Below, piece after piece: positions 12,795 through 19,217 of a stretch of DNA of 22,683 nucleotides (position 1 is its first letter; every line of letters begins with the position of its first letter). The notes beneath the pieces were generated by a model. It searched no databases and was not told the origin of the DNA. It worked only from the letters and a program-made list of their open reading frames with translations. Source of the DNA: a virus. The DNA lies in the IMG/VR virus record IMGVR_UViG_3300021425_000208, positions 1 to 22,683 of that record; one strand, 5' to 3'. The position numbers and the translations under genes are program-made.

Positions 12795-13352
12795 ATGCAA
12801 GGTGAAATCTTCTTAACGTCTGATACGCACTATTGTCATTCAAACATATTGAATTTCAAAGATTTTAATGGCAATGCTGTTCGTGGTCAATTTGCGACTG
12901 TTGAAGAAATGAACGAGTGTATGTTCGATGGATGGAATGAGACAATTCGTGAAAACGATACTGTCTATCATCTTGGTGATTTAGCAATGGGTCCATATAA
13001 GAAAAGTGATTTTGCTGAACGATTTCGTTCATTACCTGGTAAAAAATATTTGATTGTAGGTAATCATGATGATATCAAGTGGTGTGTAAAGAGTAAATTA
13101 TTTAAAGAAATTACAATGTGGAAAAAGTTTAAAGATAAAAAATTACTTCTTACACACATACCTGCGGATGTAAGTAATTTGAAATTTTATACTGAAGAAG
13201 ATCGAATGATTAATATTCATGGTCACATTCATAACTTAAAAAGCCCTACAAAAAATCATCGATGTGTTTGTGTTGAATGGACAAACTATAAACCAATACA
13301 TATTGATGAAGTTGAACAATTAAATAACTATACAGAAAGAATCTATGAATAA
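12795..13352 (+). CDS. Calcineurin-like metallophosphoesterase
   Basis: Starting at the ATG at 12795 (TGGAGA at 12785-12790 upstream), the 185-residue protein begins 'MQGEIFLTSDTHYCHSNI', the normal N-terminus of this family. The metal-binding signature is complete: Asp10-x-His12, Gly61-Asp62, Gly89-Asn90-His91-Asp92, 'THIPAD' and Gly143-His144-x-His146. A TTG start at 12759 with GAGG upstream would add 12 residues. The enzymes cleave phosphomono- or diesters; substrate is unknown here, with nucleotide or RNA ends among the options. The stop overlaps the halogenase start by eight bases, so the two are expressed together. Confidence 0.9.
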   Translation: MQGEIFLTSDTHYCHSNILNFKDFNGNAVRGQFATVEEMNECMFDGWNETIRENDTVYHLGDLAMGPYKKSDFAERFRSLPGKKYLIVGNHDDIKWCVKSKLFKEITMWKKFKDKKLLLTHIPADVSNLKFYTEEDRMINIHGHIHNLKSPTKNHRCVCVEWTNYKPIHIDEVEQLNNYTERIYE

Positions 13353-14928
13353 AATTGTAATTGTTGGTGGGGGAACTTCAGGCTGGTTTACCGCAGCCGC
13401 TATTTCTAAAAATTTACCAGAAGTTGATTTGACTTTAATTGAATCATCAGACATACCAACAATTGGTGTGGGTGAATCGACAATTCAAAGTATAAGATTA
13501 TTTTTTGATGAATGTTTAGGTATTGATGTTCATGACTTTTTAAAAGAAGTTGACGGCACACTTAAAGTTTCAATTGCTTTTTCGAATTTTTCAAATCAAT
13601 TGGAAAAATTTCAATATCCATTTGGTGATGTTTTACTTCATAATCAACAACTTCTTTTCAGTACTGATGAATATGAAAATGTTTGTCTTCAGGGATCTGA
13701 TTTATCTTTTATTGATTTGTTAAATTATGGTAATGATAATTCTTTATTCGCTGAATATAATAAACTTCCTGTTCCTCAGAATTCTGAAGATTATCTTTTA
13801 TTCACAAAAAATTGTGCTTTTCATTTTGATGCTTCGAAAATGGCAATTTTTCTCAAGAATAAGTTTTGTTCAAATATTAAACATATTCAAGCAACAATCA
13901 CAGAAGATCAAATTAAAGTAGATGAAGATGGTATTCAAAGTATTCATTTGAATGATGGTACTGAAATTACAGCAGATTTATTTATTGACTGTACAGGATT
14001 TAAATCATTACTGCTTGAAAAGAAATTAGGTGTTTCCTTTAACAACTTTGACTTTCTTGTAAATGATAGCGCAATAGCGGCAAGAATTCCATATCAAAAT
14101 GAAATAGAACAAAAAGAAAAGATACATAACACTACATTATGCACAGCAGTTGAAGAAGGTTGGACTTGGGAAATTCCTTTGTGGAATCGTTTAGGTGCCG
14201 GATATGTTTATTCATCTCAATTTACATCTAGAGAAAAAGCAGAACTTGATTTTCGTGAACAATTTGATTGGACTGGACCTGTAAACTATATTTCATTTCG
14301 ACATGGATTTCATGAAAAAATGATTTACAAAAATGTTGCAGCAATTGGTCTTTCTTATGGTTTTATTGAACCTTTAGAATCAACTGGATTAGTAACAACG
14401 CATAATAATATTATGTTATTGCTTGATGAGATTCAAAAAAATCGTTCATCATCATTTTTGAATTCAATTTCAAAAGAAGGTATGAACGGACATTCAAGGT
14501 CTGTGATTAGAGGTTTTGCTGATTTTGTCTTTACACATTATGTGTTAACAAATAAAGATCATAATGCTTATTGGAAACATATGACACAAAAAGCATTTTA
14601 TTCTCATCCAGATTCAGATGTATATGTAAGTTCATTAAATAAAACCATACCTTATCATGGTAATAATATAATTATATCAAGAGAACATTTAGGTCCTTAT
14701 TGTATATCAAAAGGATTTAATCCAGTTGATTTTAATTTCTTTAGCAAATTCTCACTAAAGATGGTCAAAGAATTTGACCAATTATTTTCGAATAGTAATT
14801 ATCATTCATATCAAAAAGCAATTGCAAATGAAGTTCGTAATCACACATCAATGAGAAAAAAACAAATACTTGACTCAAAGGATTTTGTTTCTACGTATGA
14901 TTACTTAAAAAATGAATTTTATACCTAA
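13345..14928 (+). CDS. FAD-dependent halogenase (tryptophan halogenase family)
   Basis: The 527-residue protein has the FAD-binding 'GGGTSGW' (residues 8-14), the 'IGVGEST' loop (40-46), the catalytic lysine in 'GTLKVSIAF' (Lys74), the halogenase fingerprint 'GWTWEIP' (272-278) and 'GFIEPLESTGL' near the FAD/halide site. All are intact, so an active halogenase is expected, using FADH2, oxygen and halide to make an enzyme-bound hypohalous species. Related genes occur in marine T4-like cyanophages, and one cyanophage enzyme (VirX1) was shown to prefer iodide. The natural substrate is unknown. No flavin reductase is visible in the window, so FADH2 must come from the host. Confidence 0.92.
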   Translation: MNKIVIVGGGTSGWFTAAAISKNLPEVDLTLIESSDIPTIGVGESTIQSIRLFFDECLGIDVHDFLKEVDGTLKVSIAFSNFSNQLEKFQYPFGDVLLHNQQLLFSTDEYENVCLQGSDLSFIDLLNYGNDNSLFAEYNKLPVPQNSEDYLLFTKNCAFHFDASKMAIFLKNKFCSNIKHIQATITEDQIKVDEDGIQSIHLNDGTEITADLFIDCTGFKSLLLEKKLGVSFNNFDFLVNDSAIAARIPYQNEIEQKEKIHNTTLCTAVEEGWTWEIPLWNRLGAGYVYSSQFTSREKAELDFREQFDWTGPVNYISFRHGFHEKMIYKNVAAIGLSYGFIEPLESTGLVTTHNNIMLLLDEIQKNRSSSFLNSISKEGMNGHSRSVIRGFADFVFTHYVLTNKDHNAYWKHMTQKAFYSHPDSDVYVSSLNKTIPYHGNNIIISREHLGPYCISKGFNPVDFNFFSKFSLKMVKEFDQLFSNSNYHSYQKAIANEVRNHTSMRKKQILDSKDFVSTYDYLKNEFYT

Positions 14929-14945
14929 CATAAGAGAAGAAGTTT

Positions 14946-15122
14946 ATGTTTGATATAGTATTTGGTGGTCTTTTATTCCTCGCATTCGGTGTTGGTGCGG
15001 TTCTGATTACTCTCTTTTTTGTCCTATGGCCAATACAAGCAAAAAGGCGACATGATTATTGGTGCCATCGAGATAACTTAGCACCCGGTGATGACCATGG
15101 AAATCAGGAGCCACATGTATAA
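14946..15122 (+). CDS. Small membrane protein, 58 aa
   Basis: ATG at 14946 has AGAGAAGAAG (14935-14942) as ribosome site. The first 30 residues are one hydrophobic membrane helix (FGGLLFLAFGVGAVLITLFF); the C-terminal half is polar with His, Trp and one Cys. The positive cluster QAKRRH after the helix suggests the N-terminus faces out. It lies 17 bases after the halogenase and overlaps the next small membrane gene by eight bases. Function is unknown. Confidence 0.65.
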   Translation: MFDIVFGGLLFLAFGVGAVLITLFFVLWPIQAKRRHDYWCHRDNLAPGDDHGNQEPHV

Positions 15123-15309
15123 ACTAATTGATCGAATCACGCATCATCTACCAGAGACTATTCAAATCAATCCAAGAAGAAGAAAGATTCTTTCGAATAT
15201 TCTTTATTATGGAGCCTTAGTCAATGCGATTGTCTTTATGTTTCTTTACCTGACATTGTATTATGGCTATGATGTTTTTGGACTCAAAGAATTAATAAAA
15301 AAGACTTGA
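15115..15309 (+). CDS. Small membrane protein, 64 aa
   Basis: The ATG at 15115 is preferred because AGGAG (15106-15110) precedes it; the frame is open from 15088. The N-terminal 30 residues are basic and amphipathic (with Pro-Arg-Arg-Arg-Lys), followed by one membrane helix at about residues 31-53 ('ILYYGALVNAIVFMFLYLTL') and a short charged end. Function unknown. Overlap with the previous membrane gene suggests a functional pair. The TGA at 15307-15309 lies inside the next -35 box. Confidence 0.65.
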   Translation: MYKLIDRITHHLPETIQINPRRRKILSNILYYGALVNAIVFMFLYLTLYYGYDVFGLKELIKKT

Positions 15310-15334
15310 CATTCTCAAAACAATGTGCTAAGAT
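15306..15334 (+). promoter_or_regulatory. sigma70-type promoter of the coiled-coil gene
   Basis: TTGACA (15306-15311), a 17-nt spacer and TAAGAT (15329-15334) with TGC just upstream; the previous stop codon is inside the -35 hexamer. The transcript would carry the coiled-coil gene and then the structured RNA ending near 16310. Confidence 0.85.
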
Positions 15335-15378
15335 CTTTAAATAAAATAAACGAATACACAACTCTCGAGGAGAACATT

Positions 15379-15963
15379 ATGCAAATCAATCTACGCAAAG
15401 CAAGTGCCCTTCAGTCTGACATTCAATCACTGATTCGCTCCATTCATGTGGAGACACGTGCTTCTTTCGAAGAGCGTGATGCCGTGGCTGAAGAGATGAC
15501 AGAGGCCATCAGCGAGTGGAGGACCAACCTTGAGCGTAAAACTGACCTCATCAATGTCCTTTTTGGCATTCGTGAAAAGGTTGGTGTTGCGAATGCCGAG
15601 TGTGGCCTCAACACAAAGCTCACCGAGTTTCGTCGAGTTTCCGAGCAGAAGGAATTGATCGAGGATACCATTGATGGCCGAAGAGGCCGAATGCTGACCA
15701 TCGAGCAGGTGGTTGAAAAACTCACCAAGATGGAAGAAAGAGTTGAAAACGCCAAAGAAGCCCTCTTTGGCCGAAGCCGTGATATCGAAGTGTATACTGA
15801 ACTTCTTGGCAAGGAGGATCTAGATAGCTATCGTAAAGAGATTCGTTCTCTCAAAAAACTTCAACGTTCAATCAATGAGGAGGTGCTCGAACTAAATATT
15901 CGCACTCACATTGTATTATCGGAAGCGGAAGTTCAAGTTCTCAGAAACGAGGACTTGGTCTGA
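15379..15963 (+). CDS. Long coiled-coil protein, 194 aa
   Basis: The start at 15379 is fixed by GAGGAG (15367-15372); the frame open from 15325 begins upstream of the expected transcript start. The 194-residue product is almost entirely charged helix, with heptad-type spacing over about residues 10-70, 85-140 and 150-185, and no signal or membrane part. The family is not recognised. Its base composition stands out: the 60 bases at 15481-15540 contain 34 G/C, against 17 in a sample 60 bases of the halogenase gene (13801-13860). High expression or separate origin could explain this. Confidence 0.75.
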   Translation: MQINLRKASALQSDIQSLIRSIHVETRASFEERDAVAEEMTEAISEWRTNLERKTDLINVLFGIREKVGVANAECGLNTKLTEFRRVSEQKELIEDTIDGRRGRMLTIEQVVEKLTKMEERVENAKEALFGRSRDIEVYTELLGKEDLDSYRKEIRSLKKLQRSINEEVLELNIRTHIVLSEAEVQVLRNEDLV

Positions 15964-16310
15964 CGCCCAGTGGATTGTAGGTAAGAAACGGTCAATATCA
16001 GCAATATGCTGAAACACAACTACTGAAACCTCCAAACTGGTTGTCAATGTTTTCGGGATAAGGTCTTGGCGGACCTTCTTTGTTTATTTGCTCCCGAAGT
16101 TAGACCATTGTTTAAATGTTAGCATTGTTCATTGCTGCCTTCGGGTTATGTTGTTTTGTTTCGTTGACACGCCTCATTTACAATCCACACCCAAAGACAT
16201 TCGAATAGGGAATCCTAGCAGATGCTCCCAGTATAGCTTACGAAAGGCCAAGAGCATGGTACAAGTAGAAGTCTGGCTGCGAAGATTCCCTATTTGAGTG
16301 TCTTTTTTTA
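15964..16310 (+). ncRNA. Large structured non-coding RNA, two domains
   Basis: This roughly 350-base gap has no convincing reading frame but many long inverted repeats. Domain A is closed by GTGGATTGTA (15970-15979) pairing with TACAATCCAC (16179-16188). Inside are hairpins TCAGCA/TGCTGA (15998-16003 with 16007-16012), ACAACT/GGTTGT (16016-16021 with 16039-16044), and a stacked stem CAATG/CATTG (16045-16049 with 16106-16110), TTCGGGA/TCCCGAA (16052-16058 with 16092-16098) and AAGGTC/GACCTT (16060-16065 with 16072-16077). Domain B is a 19-bp helix (16196-16214 with 16284-16302) around a possible pseudoknot, ending in a T-run. It does not match tmRNA, RNase P or SRP RNA motifs that I know. Strand is set by the terminator and promoter. 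Confidence 0.75.
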
Positions 16311-16313
16311 TTT
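16196..16313 (+). terminator. 19-bp terminal helix and T-run ending the structured RNA
   Basis: Bases 16196-16214 and 16284-16302 pair continuously over 19 positions (17 Watson-Crick, two G-U), immediately followed by TTTTTTTATTTT (16303-16314). This is a very strong intrinsic terminator but encloses 69 bases with further pairing, so it is more than a simple terminator. Confidence 0.7.
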
Positions 16314-16332
16314 TAAGCATGTGAAAAATTTG

Positions 16333-16340
16333 TATAAATA
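16333..16340 (+). promoter_or_regulatory. T4-type late promoter box
   Basis: TATAAATA, the exact T4 late consensus, lies intergenically just after the terminator and 36 bases upstream of the ATG at 16376. It would drive the membrane/spanin/gp33/gp59 block. Such boxes also occur by chance in AT-rich DNA, but position and the nearby gp33-like gene support it. Confidence 0.65.
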
Positions 16341-16375
16341 GTAAGAGAATATTTCAACATTTATCTTACAGAAAA

Positions 16376-16849
16376 ATGACAAATATAATTCACGACCGAA
16401 GAGATTCACATGAACGCCGAGTAACACATGACCGGCGAGACAGTGAAGAAGATAATTTTTATACGGATCAAAGAAAAGAAGAACGAAGAAGCGACAAAGA
16501 CCGTCGACAGTTGACAAGACGGAATCAACATGATCGACGAGTTCAAACTGTGAATGTGACAAATGACCGTCGAAAGTCTTCACGAAGATTTACGGATGCT
16601 GCTCAATTTCAAGAAGCATTGTCAGTAAAATCTGAAGAAGTGAATTTAGAAGCGTTACCTGATTGGGTGAGTGGTACATTACAAGAAGCTGAGAAAAGAA
16701 GGGCTGAACAACCAGCATTGTCACCACCTCCTGTAGATATGACCGGATCGGAAAACAAAGAAAAGTATTTTGATGTGTGGGTGGTCACAGTTACACTAAT
16801 TATTCTTTTATGTTTCATGGGAGCAGGTTATATATTTTATTTTACTTGA
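16376..16849 (+). CDS. Arginine-repeat tail-anchored membrane protein 1, 157 aa
   Basis: The first 71 residues carry Arg-Arg pairs, often as Asp-Arg-Arg, at 8, 14, 20, 37, 43, 48, 54, 65 and 70, so mostly spaced five or six residues. A less charged linker (about 72-128) follows, then one membrane helix near the C-terminus (about 132-155, 'VWVVTVTLIILLCFMGAGYI'). With no signal peptide it should be a tail-anchored inner-membrane protein with the basic repeat in the cytoplasm. The gene at 17793 has the same plan. Function is unknown; binding of nucleic acid or acidic lipid at the membrane is inference. The ATG has no strong ribosome site (ACAGAAA upstream). Confidence 0.75.
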   Translation: MTNIIHDRRDSHERRVTHDRRDSEEDNFYTDQRKEERRSDKDRRQLTRRNQHDRRVQTVNVTNDRRKSSRRFTDAAQFQEALSVKSEEVNLEALPDWVSGTLQEAEKRRAEQPALSPPPVDMTGSENKEKYFDVWVVTVTLIILLCFMGAGYIFYFT

Positions 16850-16863
16850 GAAAAAGATTATGA

Positions 16864-17793
16864 ATGTCAGCAAAATTACCGATCGATATTACAACTGAAG
16901 AAATTATAGCATTAGATTTTCGTTACTCTTATACAAATTCAGAACTATATAAAGATTGGCAGAAATTACAAAATACAATCTTATATAAAACAGGTTCTCA
17001 ATTCAAACCAGGATTGAAACTTTGTCAGCACTTTTTTCCTAATTTCTGGAAAATCGAAAATTCGAAAGGATTATCTTTTGAAAAATGTTGGCAAGATCGA
17101 ACATTGATGAAGAAAATTCATGAATGGGGTTTGAATTCAATGAGTTCTCTATGGCTCTCATGGATTCGCAGAGCCGTATACTTAGCGGGTGGTTTACCAA
17201 ACTCATCTTATTACCGTCCGCATTTTTCAAAACAAATCATTGAGCAATTCTCAAAGAAGAAAAATGGAATCTTATTTGATCCTTGTGCTGGTTGGGGCGG
17301 GCGTATGCTCGGAACTGTGGCTGCTGGCTGGTCTTATGTTGCATGCGAACCGAATCGAGAAACGTATGAGAATTTATCAAAACTGATTGATTTTCTTGAC
17401 ATCTCGAATTCTGTCACACTACATAACATACCGGCAGAAAAGTTTACCTATGACCAAAAGGTAGATGTTGTTCTTACATCTCCACCTTACTTCAACCTTG
17501 AAATATATACGAGAGACTTAGACCAATCGTATCATCGTTATCTTGAATATGAAACTTGGAATGAAAAATGGTTTCGGCCATTGATGGAAAATTCAATGTC
17601 AATGCTGAATGAGAATGGTCTTTCTTGCTGGAATGTAATGAATTTTGGCAAACAAGACCTTGTTGAAACAGTCATTGATGTTCATGTAAAAAATAATTAT
17701 CGCTATCTTGACCGTGTTGGTTTTACAAGTCCTCTTGCGAATATAAGAAACCTTAAAAATAAAGACGTTACTTATATTTACCAAAGGATTTAA
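16864..17793 (+). CDS. DNA methyltransferase, paralogue 2
   Basis: The 309-residue protein is a clear paralogue of the product of 11682-12716: the same N-terminal signatures ('YSYTNSELYKDWQKL', 'GLKLCQHFFPNFWKI', 'YRPHFSK'), motif I 'DPCAGWGGRMLG' (139-150) and motif IV 'TSPPYFNLEIY' (205-215). AdoMet-dependent methylation of N6-adenine or N4-cytosine is expected. It lacks about 25 N-terminal residues of copy 1 and has a different C-terminal end. It lies between two arginine-repeat membrane proteins; its TAA overlaps the next ATG (TAATG), indicating coupling. The ribosome site is weak. Confidence 0.82.
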   Translation: MSAKLPIDITTEEIIALDFRYSYTNSELYKDWQKLQNTILYKTGSQFKPGLKLCQHFFPNFWKIENSKGLSFEKCWQDRTLMKKIHEWGLNSMSSLWLSWIRRAVYLAGGLPNSSYYRPHFSKQIIEQFSKKKNGILFDPCAGWGGRMLGTVAAGWSYVACEPNRETYENLSKLIDFLDISNSVTLHNIPAEKFTYDQKVDVVLTSPPYFNLEIYTRDLDQSYHRYLEYETWNEKWFRPLMENSMSMLNENGLSCWNVMNFGKQDLVETVIDVHVKNNYRYLDRVGFTSPLANIRNLKNKDVTYIYQRI

Positions 17794-18164
17794 TGTTAGA
17801 CGAATATGAAATCAAACTAAATGAGAAATCAAGTAGATTTTTATATGATACAAAGAGTGCTGACCGAAGACAATATGTTCAACGAAGAGCAACATCAGTA
17901 AGAAGAGAATTAGCAGACCGCCGACGTGAACAGCTTGCTGTTGAAGTTGAAAGACGTAAAGAACAAAGACGAAAGTTAAATGATCGAAGATTCTTTGAAG
18001 AGAGAAGAGTTACTTCAAATTACTCTCAAGAAAGATTAGAAGAAGAAAGACGAAAACTTGAATTTCGAAAAAGTGGAGATGCTCCTTTTTATGTGATTGC
18101 ATTTGTTTTTCTTGGACTTTTACTTTCAATGGGATATTTTTTATACACTGAATTTTTTATATAA
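17793..18164 (+). CDS. Arginine-repeat tail-anchored membrane protein 2, 123 aa
   Basis: ATG at 17793 overlaps the methyltransferase stop and follows AAAGGA (17783-17788). Arg-Arg pairs occur at 25, 31, 37, 43, 54, 59, 65, 71 and 86, again five to six residues apart with one gap, three of them as Asp-Arg-Arg. A single membrane helix lies at the extreme C-terminus (about 99-118, 'FYVIAFVFLGLLLSMGYFLY'). This is the same layout as the protein from 16376, so the two are probably paralogues or at least built alike. The periodic basic doublets suggest a long helix with one positive face. Function unknown. Confidence 0.78.
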   Translation: MLDEYEIKLNEKSSRFLYDTKSADRRQYVQRRATSVRRELADRRREQLAVEVERRKEQRRKLNDRRFFEERRVTSNYSQERLEEERRKLEFRKSGDAPFYVIAFVFLGLLLSMGYFLYTEFFI

Positions 18165-18170
18165 ACGATT

Positions 18171-18554
18171 ATGTGGGCCTCAAGAATATATTTACTTATT
18201 ATAATACTTGCTATTTTGGGAGGCTTGTGTTATACTGCATATAACTATGTCATGATGACAAGAGCAGAGATTGCAACATTGAGAGAAAATTCAGTGAAGC
18301 TCGAAGGTGCTGTAAAACAATCTCAAGAAACAATTACTCAGATTCAAAAGCAGCAAGTTCAAATTGAAGATGCTACTAAAGAATTACGAATTGGACTCGA
18401 AAAAGCTGAAGTATATCAAGATGAAATAAGTCAAAAGTTAAGAGATCATAATCTCACAAAATTGGCAAATGCCAAACCCGGTCTTATTCAAAAGAGAGTC
18501 AATGATGCAACTCAGAAGTTATTTAAAGAGATGGAAGAAATTACTGCTAATTAG
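18171..18554 (+). CDS. Candidate inner-membrane spanin (Rz-like), 127 aa
   Basis: The protein has one N-terminal membrane helix (about residues 5-27) and then a long periplasmic coiled coil (about 33-95, 'LRENSVKLEGAVKQSQETI' and onward), the standard i-spanin layout. The next gene starts inside this one in another frame and encodes a lipoprotein, as in Rz/Rz1 pairs. Spanins bridge and fuse the two membranes at the end of lysis in Gram-negative hosts. No holin or endolysin is recognised nearby. Start is the ATG at 18171, six bases after the previous stop; the ribosome site is weak. Confidence 0.65.
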   Translation: MWASRIYLLIIILAILGGLCYTAYNYVMMTRAEIATLRENSVKLEGAVKQSQETITQIQKQQVQIEDATKELRIGLEKAEVYQDEISQKLRDHNLTKLANAKPGLIQKRVNDATQKLFKEMEEITAN

Positions 18555-18921
18555 TAGTCTTCCTTCTTTTTTATTTGGCTGTTCAATTTTTTCAACTCCA
18601 AAACCTGAACCGCCACCACCTGAACCTAAGGTCATTATTGAAACAAAGTTTGTTGAAAAAAACATTCCGATTCAACCACGACCAAAAGGTTTAAAATTTA
18701 ATGATGTTCAATGGTATGTAGTCACACCTGAGACTGTTGATTCACTCGTTCCGATGTTTGAAAAACAGTTGGGTGAAAAGTGGGCATTCTTTGTAATCTC
18801 AGTCAAAGATTATGAGAATCTTGCATTGAATGTGGCTGATATCAAAAGATATCTTGAACAACAGCGTGAATTGATTATATATTATGAAACTGCTGTTCAA
18901 CCAACAGAAACAACCGAATAG
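18502..18921 (+). CDS. Candidate outer-membrane spanin lipoprotein (Rz1-like), 139 aa
   Basis: I place the start at the ATG pair 18502/18505 (AAGAGAG at 18492-18498 upstream); the frame is open from 18469. A lipoprotein signal (basic n-region, 'LLLISSLPSFLFGC') is followed by the proline-rich 'TPKPEPPPPEPK', typical of Rz1, then a folded domain ('GLKFNDVQWYVVTPE', 'FFVISVKDYENLALNVADIK') and a helix to the end. It overlaps the i-spanin gene by 53 bases in another frame. At 139 residues it is longer than classical Rz1. The C-terminal domain resembles conserved phage proteins I have seen, so a role other than spanin remains possible. Confidence 0.65.
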   Translation: MMQLRSYLKRWKKLLLISSLPSFLFGCSIFSTPKPEPPPPEPKVIIETKFVEKNIPIQPRPKGLKFNDVQWYVVTPETVDSLVPMFEKQLGEKWAFFVISVKDYENLALNVADIKRYLEQQRELIIYYETAVQPTETTE

Positions 18922-18929
18922 GAGGTCCA

Positions 18930-19217
18930 TTGTTTGAAACTGTTGAAAGCTTTCAAAAGAAAATTTATGTATTACAACAAAAAACTAAACAAACTTTGAT
19001 TGAAACAATTGTACAATTTTGTGAACAAAATCAATATGAATATGAATCCGTTGCCCCATTCGTTACAGGTAAACTCAAATCAGATATCGAAGATGAAGGA
19101 CACCAACGAAACCTTTTTGATAAACGAAAGAAACCAAAGGAGAGGAAGTTTCCAGACATCTTTAGTCAACCCAAAGGAAGTAAAAGAAGCATATCAAGCA
19201 ATAAAGCTTCATTTTAG
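18930..19217 (+). CDS. 33: gp33-like late-transcription co-activator, TTG start
   Basis: TTG at 18930 follows GGAGG (18921-18925) at good spacing, so the non-ATG start is well supported. The 95-residue protein has the gp33 core at about residues 22-62: 'LIETIVQFCEQNQYEYESVA' followed by 'PFVTGKLKSDIEDEG' and 'NLF', which parallels T4 gp33. gp33 bridges RNA polymerase, gp55 and the sliding clamp on late promoters; T4 gp33 ends in a clamp-binding hydrophobic tail, and 'KFPDIF' (about 73-78) could play that part, but about 17 more residues follow, encoded over the overlapping next gene. Position before gp59 and gp32 matches T4. The similarity is from memory, not a search. Confidence 0.72.
   Translation: MFETVESFQKKIYVLQQKTKQTLIETIVQFCEQNQYEYESVAPFVTGKLKSDIEDEGHQRNLFDKRKKPKERKFPDIFSQPKGSKRSISSNKASF

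Noticed and set aside
15444-15812. 122-codon minus-strand frame
   Set aside because: Ser/Arg-rich shadow of the coiled-coil gene on the other strand, which has a promoter and a strong ribosome site.
16164-16169. TTGACA within the structured RNA
   Set aside because: The bases at -10 distance (ACACCC) do not fit, and the stretch is part of an RNA domain.
16088-16297. 69-codon reading frame
   Set aside because: It runs through the long helices of the RNA region, has a poor start and a Cys/His-rich, unprotein-like product.
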